NCBI GenBank assembly: GCA_944321145.1
Contig: CALUKF010000001.1
Span: 37,080 to 101,079 of the forward strand
DNA from: an uncultured Odoribacter sp.
GTDB lineage: Bacteria; Bacteroidota; Bacteroidia; Bacteroidales; Marinifilaceae
Direction: 5' to 3'
Length of the DNA: 64,000 nt
Part shown: piece after piece, positions 41,953 to 50,168 of the stretch
How positions within the stretch are numbered: position 1 is the first letter of the stretch
Layout: each line of letters starts with the position of its first letter
Notes under the pieces: model-generated
Seen by the model: only the letters and a program-made list of their open reading frames with translations
What the model was told of the DNA's origin: nothing
Database searches by the model: none
Position numbers and translations under genes: made by a program

Positions 41953-44367
41953 ATGAAACAGAATTTATTTGTCCGCTCGTTTCTCCTGGCAATGGGGATG
42001 GCGGTGGCAGTGCCTGTGCAGGCGCAGAAGAAGACGATTTACCACAAGGATTGGATTGATTTCAATAAGAACGGCGTGAAGGATGTCTACGAGGACCCCG
42101 CGCAGCCCGTGGAGAAGCGGGTGGAAGACTTGCTTTCGCAAATGACTGTCGAGGAGAAGACTTGCCAGCTGGCAACGCTTTACGGCTATGGGCGCGTGCT
42201 GCGCGATTCGTTGCCTGTGGACGGCTGGAAGGAGGAAATTTGGAAGGACGGCATCGCGAATATCGACGAGATGCTCAACGGTGTGGGCGGGCGTTCTGTG
42301 CGGGTGGAGGAGTTGCTCTATCCGTTCAGCAACCACGCGGAGGCTATTAATAAGGTGCAGCGTTGGTTTGTGGAGGAGACCCGCTTGGGGATTCCGGTGG
42401 ATTTCAGCAACGAGGGCATTCATGGGCTGAACCACACGAAGGCTACGCCGCTCCCTGCCCCGATTGGCGTCGGCAGCACGTGGAACCGCGATTTGGTGCG
42501 CCGTGCGGGGGAGATTGTCGGGCGCGAGGCGCGGGCTTTGGGGTATACCAATGTTTATGCCCCTATCCTTGACGTGGTGCGCGATCCGCGTTGGGGGCGC
42601 ACGCTGGAATGTTACGGCGAAGACCCTTATCTGATTGCGGAACTGGGCATTGAGATGGTGGAGGGCATCCAGTCGCAGGGCGTGGCATCGACTCTGAAGC
42701 ATTACGCCGTTTACAGTGTGCCCAAGGGCGGGCGCGACGGCGATTGCCGCACCGACCCGCATGTGGCTCCACGGGAGTTGCACCAGCTTTATCTCTATCC
42801 TTTCCGGCGGGTGATACAGGAGGCGCATCCTCTGGGGGTGATGAGCAGTTACAATGACTGGGACGGCGTGCCGGTGACAGCCAGTTCTTATTTTATGACC
42901 GAACTCCTGCGTGGGGAGTATGGTTTTGACGGTTATACGGTGAGCGACAGCGAGGCGGTGGAGTATGTCTATACGAAGCACCGCGTGGCGGAGAGTTATG
43001 AGGATGCCGTGCGGCAGGTGTTGGAGGCGGGACTGAATGTGCGTACCAATTTTACATCTCCCTCGGATTTTATTTTGCCCGTGCGCCGGTTGTTGGCAGA
43101 GAAGCGGATTTCCATGGCGACCGTGGACAAGCGGGTGGCAGAGGTGCTCCGTGTGAAGTTCCGCCTGGGGCTTTTCGACCATCCGTATGTGGAGGACACG
43201 AAGGCTTCCGACCGGGCGGGCGGCGTAGACCGCAATATGGATTTTGTACGGGAAATCCAGCGGCAGTCTTTGGTGTTGTTGAAGAATGACGGTGTGTTGC
43301 CCCTGAAGAAAGGGGAGGTGCGCAAGGTGCTTGTTGCCGGTGCGTTGGCTGACGAAGATAATTTCATGACCAGCCGTTACGGCCCCAACCGTTTGGAGAC
43401 GGTCACGGTGCTGGAGGGGGTGCGGAAGTACCTTGCGGGGAGTGCCGAGGTGGTGTATGCCAAGGGCTGTGAGGTGACAGATGCCGCTTGGCCTGAAAGC
43501 GAGATATTGCCCGTCCCGATGGACGAGGGGGAAAAAGCCGCCATCGCCGAAGCCGTAGAGAAAGCCCGTGACTGCGACGTGGTGATTGCCGTGCTGGGGG
43601 AGGATGCTTATTGCACGGGCGAGAGCCGTTCGCGCACTTCCCTCGACTTGCCGGGCAGGCAGCAGCAATTGCTGGAAGCCTTGCATGCCACAGGCAAGCC
43701 GGTGGTGCTGGTGTTGGTGAACGGGCAGCCCCTCACGATTAATTGGGCAGACAAGCACATTCCTGCCATTTTGGAAACCTGGTTTCCGAGTTGTGAGGGG
43801 GGCACGGTGATTGCCGAGGCGCTTTTTGGAGAGTGTACCCCCGGCGGCAAGTTGCCCGTGACTTTCCCGAAGGCGGTGGGGCAGATAGAACTGAATTTTC
43901 CTTTCAAGCCCGGTTCTCATGGCGCACAACCGACTTACGGTCCGAACGGCACGGGGAAAACACGGGTGTTGGGCGAGTTGTATCCTTTTGGCTATGGGTT
44001 GAGCTACACCACTTTTGAGTATTCCGACCTGTGCGTCTCTCCTTTGCAGCAGCCCACGCAGGGCGAATATACGGTGAGGTGCCGGGTGACGAATACCGGG
44101 GCTTATCCCGGCGACGAGGTGGTGCAACTCTATGTGCGCGACAAGGTGAGCTCGGTCATCGCTTACGACTCCGTGTTGCGTGGCTTCGAGCGGGTCAGCC
44201 TGCAGCCGGGCGAGTCGGCAGAAGTGACCTTCGTCCTGACGCCGGAGGATTTGCAATTGCTCGACCGCGACATGCGTTGGACCGTCGAGCCGGGCGAGTT
44301 TGAATTGCTGGTCGGTTCCTCCAGCCAGGACATCCGCCTGCGCCAGACGGTGACGGCGTTGCCGTGA
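41953..44367 (+). CDS. GH3 beta-glucosidase-type glycoside hydrolase
   Basis: An 804-residue exported enzyme (signal 'LFVRSFLLAMGMAVAVPVQA'). In-frame ATGs lie at 41944, 41950 and 41953; the last gives the most usual leader length after the promoter. The GH3 N-barrel has 'FSNEGIHGLNHTKATPLPAP', 'DPRWGRTLECYGEDPYL' and 'TLKHYAVYSVPKGGRDGDC'. The catalytic Asp is in 'YTVSDSEAVEY' (about residue 330). The alpha/beta C-domain ('VVIAVLGEDAYCTGESRSR') and a fibronectin-III-like tail ('PGDEVVQLYVRDKVSS') follow. It likely releases terminal beta-glucose or xylose, but the exact substrate is unknown. It is convergent with nothing and has its own promoter. Confidence 0.92.
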   Translation: MKQNLFVRSFLLAMGMAVAVPVQAQKKTIYHKDWIDFNKNGVKDVYEDPAQPVEKRVEDLLSQMTVEEKTCQLATLYGYGRVLRDSLPVDGWKEEIWKDGIANIDEMLNGVGGRSVRVEELLYPFSNHAEAINKVQRWFVEETRLGIPVDFSNEGIHGLNHTKATPLPAPIGVGSTWNRDLVRRAGEIVGREARALGYTNVYAPILDVVRDPRWGRTLECYGEDPYLIAELGIEMVEGIQSQGVASTLKHYAVYSVPKGGRDGDCRTDPHVAPRELHQLYLYPFRRVIQEAHPLGVMSSYNDWDGVPVTASSYFMTELLRGEYGFDGYTVSDSEAVEYVYTKHRVAESYEDAVRQVLEAGLNVRTNFTSPSDFILPVRRLLAEKRISMATVDKRVAEVLRVKFRLGLFDHPYVEDTKASDRAGGVDRNMDFVREIQRQSLVLLKNDGVLPLKKGEVRKVLVAGALADEDNFMTSRYGPNRLETVTVLEGVRKYLAGSAEVVYAKGCEVTDAAWPESEILPVPMDEGEKAAIAEAVEKARDCDVVIAVLGEDAYCTGESRSRTSLDLPGRQQQLLEALHATGKPVVLVLVNGQPLTINWADKHIPAILETWFPSCEGGTVIAEALFGECTPGGKLPVTFPKAVGQIELNFPFKPGSHGAQPTYGPNGTGKTRVLGELYPFGYGLSYTTFEYSDLCVSPLQQPTQGEYTVRCRVTNTGAYPGDEVVQLYVRDKVSSVIAYDSVLRGFERVSLQPGESAEVTFVLTPEDLQLLDRDMRWTVEPGEFELLVGSSSQDIRLRQTVTALP

Positions 44368-44535
44368 TTTCTAAAGGTGTTTTTGTTTTTGGGGTTTATT
44401 TTTAAGCGGTGATATGTCCGTTGGGGGGTGGGGCATACCCTTTTTGCGAGGCAGTGGGGGATGTGAAAATGGTTTTGTATTGTGTTGATAATGAGTGGTT
44501 GATTGCCTTTGTGGGAAAATTTTTCGAGATTTTTC

Positions 44536-44566
44536 TTGTCTGTGAAATATTTATTGCATACCTTTG
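44536..44566 (+). promoter_or_regulatory. Promoter upstream of the pilus operon
   Basis: TTG (44536-44538), 20 bp, then a perfect TACCTTTG (44559-44566). It is the only consensus promoter between the GH3 gene and the first pilus gene. Confidence 0.65.
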
Positions 44567-44712
44567 TCCACGTGAAATAAGGCAAAGAGAATCAGGTTCT
44601 TTTCTTGCAAAAAAAACGTTGGTTTAAAATAGCCGAATTTCGAAACGAAAAATGAAATGCTTATAAAAACGAAGTTAATGTCTGGTATGCAGAGACTTGG
44701 ATGGCATAAAAA

Positions 44713-44739
44713 GAAAAAAAGCTGTTCGTAAAAAACAGC
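44713..44739 (-). terminator. Minus-strand terminator-like hairpin inside the pilus leader
   Basis: GCTGTT (44721-44726) pairs with AACAGC (44734-44739). On the minus strand it is followed by seven T residues, so it would stop leftward transcription. On the plus strand it lacks a U-run. Confidence 0.5.
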
Positions 44740-44995
44740 CTCGAACTCATCTATTTTAAATCAAGGTTTAAAGTAGGCAAATCGGGGGTTTATATGGTAT
44801 GAATGATTGAAAATGAATGAATTAATTGATGGTAAATAATAAATAAGTTTTTGATGTAATTGTCGTTTCCTTGATGCCGTTCCAAATTGCGTTTTCTATA
44901 CGCATACTTTAATAAATACACATACATACACGTACACCAATAAAGGCTCAAGGGACGACATTACATTCATTACAAATAGAAAAAGGATTTGCGAT

Positions 44996-45565
44996 ATGAG
45001 AAAAGGAATATTGACATTGGCGGTGCTTGCAATGGCGATGGGGGCGAATGCCCAGAAGTGGGGCGTGAAGACGAACCTGCTGTATGACGCGCTGACGACG
45101 ATGAACTTGGGAGTGGAGCTTGGCGTTGCGCCACGTTGGACGTTGGAGCTTTCGGGGGCGTATAATCCGTGGACGCTGAACAAGGATACGAACAAGAAGG
45201 TGAAGAGCTGGGGGCTGTTCCCGGAAGCGCGTTATTGGTTCTGCGAGCGGTTTCAGGGGCATTTCCTTGGGTTGCACAGCGGCTACGCGCAGTATAACAT
45301 GGGCGGGGTGAAGCTGCCTTTGTGGAACAAGGACACGAAGCCTTACCGTTACCAGGGCTGGGGCACGGGCGTGGGGCTGTCCTACGGGTATTCGTGGATC
45401 CTGGGCAAGCGGTGGAACCTGGAGGCGACGCTGGGGCTGGGGTATGTGTTCACGAATTACGACAAATATGCGTGCCCAACGTGCGGACGGAAAATCGAGA
45501 GCAAGAAGCACCATTACCTGGGACCGACGAAGGCCGGGATTTCGATTGTCTATATGATTAAGTGA
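44996..45565 (+). CDS. DUF3575 pilus-operon outer-membrane protein
   Basis: A 189-residue exported protein (signal 'MRKGILTLAVLAMAMGANA'). It fits DUF3575, a family found with FimA/Mfa-type pili: 'WGVKTNLLYDALTTMNLGVE', 'WTLELSGAYNPWTLN', 'WGLFPEARYWFCERFQGHFL' and a final short beta-barrel-like 'GPTKAGISIVYMIK'. The small barrel is probably in the outer membrane. A Cys pair, CPTCGRK, lies near the C-terminus. It opens the pilus operon, and its stop codon directly abuts heptamer array H4. Confidence 0.88.
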   Translation: MRKGILTLAVLAMAMGANAQKWGVKTNLLYDALTTMNLGVELGVAPRWTLELSGAYNPWTLNKDTNKKVKSWGLFPEARYWFCERFQGHFLGLHSGYAQYNMGGVKLPLWNKDTKPYRYQGWGTGVGLSYGYSWILGKRWNLEATLGLGYVFTNYDKYACPTCGRKIESKKHHYLGPTKAGISIVYMIK

Positions 45566-45594
45566 CGATGAACGATGAATGATTAACGATTAAC
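45560..45594 (+). repeat. Heptamer array H4 (4-5 units)
   Basis: AAGTGAC (which contains the DUF3575 stop), then GATGAAC, GATGAAT, GATTAAC and GATTAAC. It fills the gap between the first two pilus genes in the direction of transcription. Confidence 0.88.
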
Positions 45595-45603
45595 GAGTTG
45601 AGT

Positions 45604-46887
45604 ATGGAAAGAAAAAGATATATAATCGGAATGTTGGCTGCCTTGGCAATTGCCGGCAGTGCGGAGGCGCAGGTGCGTGCAGAGCAGGTGGAGGTGAAAA
45701 AGGAGGGGCGGACGGTAGCAGTGGGTTTCGAGGTACCGGGTGCGCCAGAGGACATGCGGAGCCGCCAAAAGATGGTGTTGCGTCCTTACCTGTATGAGGG
45801 ACAAGATACGCTTTGGTTGCCGGCGGCGCAAGTGTACGGGAAGATTCGTTATAAACGCGAGCGGCAGGAAGCGGCATTGGCGGGTGACCGGGAGTGGACG
45901 CTCGGGGAACGAGACGTGATGGGGAAAGAGGACACGTTGCGCTATGCGGCAGTGGCATCTTATGAACGCTGGATGAAACAGGCGTCGTTGGGGATAGCTT
46001 ATCATTATGAAGGTTGCGGTTGCGAGTGCTGCGACGGGCACCAGGTTGTAGGCGAGGATTTGCCGGTGTATGTAGCGCCTGTGCCGGTGACGGAGGTGAC
46101 GCCGGAAGAGCCAAAGCGGTTTGAGGTGGTGGAGGCGCAGAAGCGGTGGGAATTCCGGAAACGGAACATGCAGGTGTTCTTTCCGGTAGGGAAGTCGGTG
46201 GTGCAGCCGGACGCATACGGCAACCGGGAGACGCTGGACGAGATTATGGATGCCATCCGGCAGGTGATGGCAGACGGGAAGATGGAGCTGCAAGGGGTGG
46301 AGATCACGGGTTTCGCCTCGCCGGAAGGGGGCGAACTGCTCAACCGGCAGCTGGGCGAGCGGCGCGCAGTGGCGTTGCGGGATTATGTGATGCGCGAGGA
46401 GCCGACGCTGACGGAGGAGGATTTCGAGCTGGTGAATGGCGTGGAGAACTGGGACGGGCTGCGGGAACTGGTAGCGGCTTCGGAGATGGAATACAAGGAG
46501 GAGGTGCTGGCGATCATTGACGACGAGGACATTGCGGGAGGACGGAAGACGGCGTTGATGAAGCTGGAGGGAGGACGTCCGTACCGCTATATGCTGCGGG
46601 AGCTGTACCCGGAGTTGCGCAATGCGTGCTACATCGCGGTGTACTACGATGTGCTGGGGGACAAGGGGGCGGATGCGGTGAATGCGGCGAACGGACTGAT
46701 CCGGGAAGGAAAGTATGACGAGGCGCTGGCGATGCTGCTGGAGTGGCGGGAGGACGCGCGGGCGTTCAATTTCATCGGGGTGTGCTACATGATGCAGGAG
46801 GAGGAAGAGGAGGCGGCACGGTGGTTTGAGCGGGCTGTGGCAGCCGGCCATGAGGAGGCACGGAAGAATCTGGAGCAGATTCGATGA
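45604..46887 (+). CDS. DUF3868/OmpA-like pilus-operon protein
   Basis: A 427-residue exported protein (signal 'YIIGMLAALAIAGSAEA'). The ATG at 45604 is preferred over an in-frame TTG at 45598. An N-terminal DUF3868-like beta-region is followed by an unusual cysteine cluster (YHYEGCGCECCDGHQ, about residues 140-154), an OmpA-like domain ('MQVFFPVGKSVVQPD', 'VEITGFASPEGGELLNRQLG') and a C-terminal helical repeat region ('EARAFNFIGVCYMM'-type, read as 'DARAFNFIGVCYMMQEEEEE'). It may tie the pilus machinery to peptidoglycan or to the outer membrane. Its stop codon lies in heptamer array H5. Confidence 0.85.
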   Translation: MERKRYIIGMLAALAIAGSAEAQVRAEQVEVKKEGRTVAVGFEVPGAPEDMRSRQKMVLRPYLYEGQDTLWLPAAQVYGKIRYKRERQEAALAGDREWTLGERDVMGKEDTLRYAAVASYERWMKQASLGIAYHYEGCGCECCDGHQVVGEDLPVYVAPVPVTEVTPEEPKRFEVVEAQKRWEFRKRNMQVFFPVGKSVVQPDAYGNRETLDEIMDAIRQVMADGKMELQGVEITGFASPEGGELLNRQLGERRAVALRDYVMREEPTLTEEDFELVNGVENWDGLRELVAASEMEYKEEVLAIIDDEDIAGGRKTALMKLEGGRPYRYMLRELYPELRNACYIAVYYDVLGDKGADAVNAANGLIREGKYDEALAMLLEWREDARAFNFIGVCYMMQEEEEEAARWFERAVAAGHEEARKNLEQIR

Positions 46888-46903
46888 ACGATGAATGATG
46901 AAC
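46883..46903 (+). repeat. Heptamer array H5 (3 units)
   Basis: GATGAAC, GATGAAT and GATGAAC, beginning at the last codon and stop of the DUF3868 gene and followed by a decayed GAGAGAA. Confidence 0.8.
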
Positions 46904-46959
46904 GAGAGAAAGATTATAATAGACAGAAAGATAAATTGTTAAATTTAAATTTTAGAGTT

Positions 46960-47997
46960 ATGAAAATTGGTAAGTATTTAATGGTGGCAGCTGCGAGCGT
47001 CATGATGTTCGGCTGCGCGAAAGATGACAACAATGGTCCGAAATTCAATGGTCCGGCAGCAGTGTCTATCAATGTAGTGGATTTGGTATCCAAGGCAACT
47101 CCATCAACCGGTCAATCAATTGAAATTGTACCAGATGAAAAAGGCTATGAAGTAAAATTGAACGCTACGAGCGGTGAGAAGGTGAATGAGTGGGTAACAA
47201 TCCCAGCAGACCAACTTAATGGGGAATACATATTTTGGAATGTAGAAGGACAGACGTCTGTTGAAGTAAGAGTCAATGGAGGCAAGCCGAATTACACTTC
47301 TCTTGATGGACTTGCTAATTTGACTCCTGCAAACATGGCTGTATATGGAAAGACAGAAACATTTACACGTACAGATGTAATTGAAGGTGAAGGAGCAAAT
47401 GCAGGCAAGCAATACGATTTGTACACTGCTACTGTGGAAGCAAAAATCCCAGTTGCCCGTGTAGAGATCTCTGGCATTACGCATGTCGATGAAGCAGAAA
47501 AAGAATGTGACTATAAAACATTGACGTTAAATAATATTGAATTTGTTGGTGTCCACAATGCTGCCAATTATCCTTATACTACAGCTACAGGAAATGTCAC
47601 TTTAGCTGCTGCAACGGATGAGGCATTGTTAGAATATAATTTTTTGGCTGAAGGAGAAGGTGCAGGTGGATATGACGTGTATCCGACAGATGGCTCTTGT
47701 CATGCGTTCAATATGTTCCAGACCCAAATGGGTGAAAACACTCTTTTGCGCTTTGATTTTGAAGGAGAATCAAAGGATGGTGCTATTATAGCAGGCTCTG
47801 ATCGTTATGCCGTCGTTAAAACAATCAATGGTGAAGAAAACTTTACTTTTGAAGCAGGAAAGGTTTATACTATCACTGATGTGCAGATTGCAGACGGAGA
47901 CATTACGAGTGACCCAACTGGTAACACGTCGGTTGCTGTGAATGTAATAGTAACGGTTCAAAAGTGGACGGTAGTGCCGACTACGGTAGATTTCTAA
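46960..47997 (+). CDS. Fimbrillin (type V pilus subunit) lipoprotein
   Basis: A 345-residue lipoprotein (MKIGKYLMVAAASVMMFGC) with the overall two-domain beta-sandwich character of FimA/Mfa1-type fimbrillins: 'VSINVVDLVSKATPSTGQ' at the N-domain start, 'KIPVARVEISGITHVDEAEK' in the C-domain and 'GKVYTITDVQIADGD' plus 'VAVNVIVTVQKWTVVPTTVD' at the C-terminus, the strands that take part in donor-strand exchange. The start at 46960 is set by the lipobox; the open frame from 46891 reads through array H5. Its place just before the Mfa2/FimB-type gene suggests it is the main shaft subunit. Maturation by an Arg/Lys-specific protease is expected from the family. Confidence 0.82.
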   Translation: MKIGKYLMVAAASVMMFGCAKDDNNGPKFNGPAAVSINVVDLVSKATPSTGQSIEIVPDEKGYEVKLNATSGEKVNEWVTIPADQLNGEYIFWNVEGQTSVEVRVNGGKPNYTSLDGLANLTPANMAVYGKTETFTRTDVIEGEGANAGKQYDLYTATVEAKIPVARVEISGITHVDEAEKECDYKTLTLNNIEFVGVHNAANYPYTTATGNVTLAAATDEALLEYNFLAEGEGAGGYDVYPTDGSCHAFNMFQTQMGENTLLRFDFEGESKDGAIIAGSDRYAVVKTINGEENFTFEAGKVYTITDVQIADGDITSDPTGNTSVAVNVIVTVQKWTVVPTTVDF

Positions 47998-48045
47998 ATT
48001 TTAGCAGGCGTGTGCCGCCGAGAGTGCGGCACGCTGCCTCCTTTA
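47998..48045 (+). terminator. Hairpin after the fimbrillin gene
   Basis: GTGCCGC (near 48013) pairs with GCGGCAC (near 48026), followed by TTTATTTT. It could partly terminate the transcript and so favour the main subunit over downstream minor subunits, a common arrangement. The U-run is distant, so this is tentative. Confidence 0.45.
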
Positions 48046-48083
48046 TTTTGCCGATCTTGCCTTTGCCATTCCATCTTGCCGTT

Positions 48084-48167
48084 CAAGCGGATTTGCAATC
48101 CGCTTGGGGAAAAAGGGAAGGGATTTGAAATCCACTGGTTTATGCCGTCGGATTGCAAATCCGACGG
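48084..48167 (+). repeat. Three-palindrome element, copy B
   Basis: CAAGCGGATT-TGC-AATCCGCTTG (48084-48106), GGATTT-G-AAATCC (48121-48133) and CCGTCGGATT-GCA-AATCCGACGG (48145-48167), the same order as copy A at 33210-33293. It lies between the main fimbrillin gene and the anchor gene. Confidence 0.88.
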
Positions 48168-48230
48168 AACGAGGAGGGAATGGGAAGAGCGAATGAAAAA
48201 TGGAATAGATAATGACTTTAAATTGATGCG

Positions 48231-49133
48231 ATGAAACATATAGAGAAAAAGATATTGATGCTTTTGTCTGTCGTCGTCCTGGCAGCGGGATGTATCAAGG
48301 AGGACCTTGACGATTGCTGGAATGTGTCCTTGTATTTCCAGTATTTGGCAGACGGGGACAAGGACGTGTTGTCGCAGTACGTGGAGAAGGTTGATCTGTA
48401 TGTTTATGACGAGGGGGACGCGCTGGTGGCGAGGGAATCATACAACCAGGACGAACTGATTAACTTTCAAGCGACGCCGCATTTCCGGCTGATGCCGGGA
48501 CGCTACCGCGTGGTGGTGGTGGGCAATGCCTACGGGCAGACTGCCGTGGTGAACGAGGAGAGCGGCGATTACGACCGCACTTATATCCAGCACCCGAACT
48601 GGGGCACGGAGGAGGCGGTGACAGGACATGACCATAATTATATGGGCGACAAATATTTCGAGATTGGCGCAGACAAGCTGGTGCGCGACACGGTGACAAT
48701 GGAGAGCGCGCACGTGAATGTGGAGGTGGAAATCAAGGGCGCCTATATGGGCACGAAAGCGGACAACGGCGGCTACACGCTGGTGTTCGAGCATTCAAAC
48801 GCGCAGACGAGCTTTGAGAACGAGGTGAACACGGAGGCGCAAGGGACGTGCTGCCCCCCGCTGGTGTACGACGAGGAGACCGGGCTGCTGCGGACGGATC
48901 GCCTGGCGTTGTTCCGCATGGACGGGGACGGCTGCTGCGAGCATGTGATGAAGCTGATGAATGCCGAGGGGCAGGTGGTGGCGACGGTGGACATCGACAA
49001 ATACATTGAGGAGAACAAGGTTAACATTGAGGCGCAGGAAGCGACTTTGAGAATTGGAATTGAATTTACGCAAGTGGGCGTGGAAATCAAGATCCCGGAC
49101 TGGGAGATTGTGGACGTGACGCCCGAATTTTAA
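48231..49133 (+). CDS. FimB/Mfa2-family pilus anchor lipoprotein
   Basis: A 300-residue lipoprotein (lipobox VLAAGC). The segment after the lipid cysteine, CIKEDLDDC, and 'LYFQYLADGDKDVLSQYVEK', 'VDLYVYDEGDALV' and 'FRLMPGRYRVVVVGNAYG' match the FimB/Mfa2 family, which ends shaft growth and anchors the pilus in the outer membrane. It retains its lipid anchor rather than being cleaved. It directly follows the main fimbrillin gene, separated by the three-palindrome element. Confidence 0.88.
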   Translation: MKHIEKKILMLLSVVVLAAGCIKEDLDDCWNVSLYFQYLADGDKDVLSQYVEKVDLYVYDEGDALVARESYNQDELINFQATPHFRLMPGRYRVVVVGNAYGQTAVVNEESGDYDRTYIQHPNWGTEEAVTGHDHNYMGDKYFEIGADKLVRDTVTMESAHVNVEVEIKGAYMGTKADNGGYTLVFEHSNAQTSFENEVNTEAQGTCCPPLVYDEETGLLRTDRLALFRMDGDGCCEHVMKLMNAEGQVVATVDIDKYIEENKVNIEAQEATLRIGIEFTQVGVEIKIPDWEIVDVTPEF

Positions 49134-49145
49134 AGATATACGGCT

Positions 49146-50153
49146 ATGAACGGATTAAGAAAAACGATTTGCCTATTGCTGCTGGGGGTTGGGGCCTCCG
49201 CCCTGTTGGGCAGCTGCCAACGCGGCGGCGACAACGAGGACACCGCCCAGGTGACACTCCGCTTCGCGACGCGGGCTGATGGCGATGCCGGCGGCAATCA
49301 TGAAGGAATGAAGACGCTGCGGGTGGTGATGTATAAGCAAAATGATTCGGGCAGTTATGAATATTTTGGCAATTACACCAAGGAGGGATTGAATGGCGTA
49401 TTGTCTACTACCATGCGGATTTGGGATGTGCCTGTGGGTACCTATAAGTTGTACATCATTGGGAATGAGAAGAGCGTTGGGAAAACGTATGGAGACCTAA
49501 GTACTTTTGAGGAGGATTTTCAACGGAGCGGCTCTTCTGATGGGAAGGTGGAAAATACAGAAGGTCCTGCCTTCTTCCCAAAGACGGCAGCGGAAATTGA
49601 AACATACGGTTTGCCGATGGCAGCAGTCATAAACGATGTGACGCTGACAGAAGGAATGAAGACTACAGAGGTGTCAGCAGAGTTAATTCGTGCCGTAGCA
49701 AAATTGAATGTCACTTTGAATAATACATCCGGAGAGGAAATGGAAGTAAAGCAGATTAAGTTCGGTGATTTCCTGGGCAATTGGATGTATTGGTTGGGGA
49801 CGAAGGTGCCTAACAAGGCAGAGGACTGTATTACTTTGGATTATGAGGTAAAAAGCGAGGAAGTGCAAATCCCTGAAGACGGGAGCCATTCGTATGTGTT
49901 CTATGTATTTCCGTCTCGTCTTGGCGCTTCGCATTATACCATAGGGTTAGTTACATCCTCTAAAGATTATGGAATGACAAGCATCATGAGTAGCGGACGT
50001 GAATTGAGTCGCATTGAAAAGAACAAGCAGTATGATATCTTAGCAACTGTAACTCCGAACGGCATTACATTCAATGCTTTTACGGTGATCGACTGGGGAG
50101 AGTCACATGCTGGAGGAGATATCAATATCGGCGGAAAGGATAATAATGAATGA
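49146..50153 (+). CDS. Fimbrillin-family minor pilus protein (first)
   Basis: A 335-residue lipoprotein (lipobox ALLGSC). It has the fimbrillin-type layout: 'VTLRFATRADGDAGGNHEGM' followed by 'KTLRVVMYKQNDSGSYEYFG', 'WDVPVGTYKLYIIGNEK', 'ELIRAVAKLNVTLNNTSGEE' and a C-terminal 'NAFTVIDWGESHAGGDINIG'. The RADGD segment after the first strand is a plausible maturation site. It is probably a minor shaft or tip-linker subunit. It sits 12 bp after the anchor gene and 15 bp before the next subunit gene. Confidence 0.8.
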   Translation: MNGLRKTICLLLLGVGASALLGSCQRGGDNEDTAQVTLRFATRADGDAGGNHEGMKTLRVVMYKQNDSGSYEYFGNYTKEGLNGVLSTTMRIWDVPVGTYKLYIIGNEKSVGKTYGDLSTFEEDFQRSGSSDGKVENTEGPAFFPKTAAEIETYGLPMAAVINDVTLTEGMKTTEVSAELIRAVAKLNVTLNNTSGEEMEVKQIKFGDFLGNWMYWLGTKVPNKAEDCITLDYEVKSEEVQIPEDGSHSYVFYVFPSRLGASHYTIGLVTSSKDYGMTSIMSSGRELSRIEKNKQYDILATVTPNGITFNAFTVIDWGESHAGGDINIGGKDNNE

Positions 50154-50168
50154 TAAAACTGGAAAGTC

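Larger units (their letters stand above)
44368..44995. other. Long leader region of the pilus operon
   Basis: This 628-bp gap has no convincing ORF. It contains a strong promoter at 44536-44566, a hairpin with a U-run only on the minus strand (44713-44739), a small inverted repeat TTTCG-AAA-CGAAA near 44638-44650 and an AT-rich stretch up to the first pilus gene. The transcript leader would be about 420 nt. Confidence 0.6.

Noticed and set aside
30875..44367. A classical polysaccharide utilisation locus
   Set aside because: No SusC/SusD pair, hybrid two-component system or anti-sigma regulator is present among the hydrolase genes.
44368..44995. Invertible promoter of the Bacteroides type upstream of the pilus operon
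   Set aside because: No pair of long inverted repeats flanking the promoter was found and no invertase gene is nearby; only a 5-bp inverted repeat is present.
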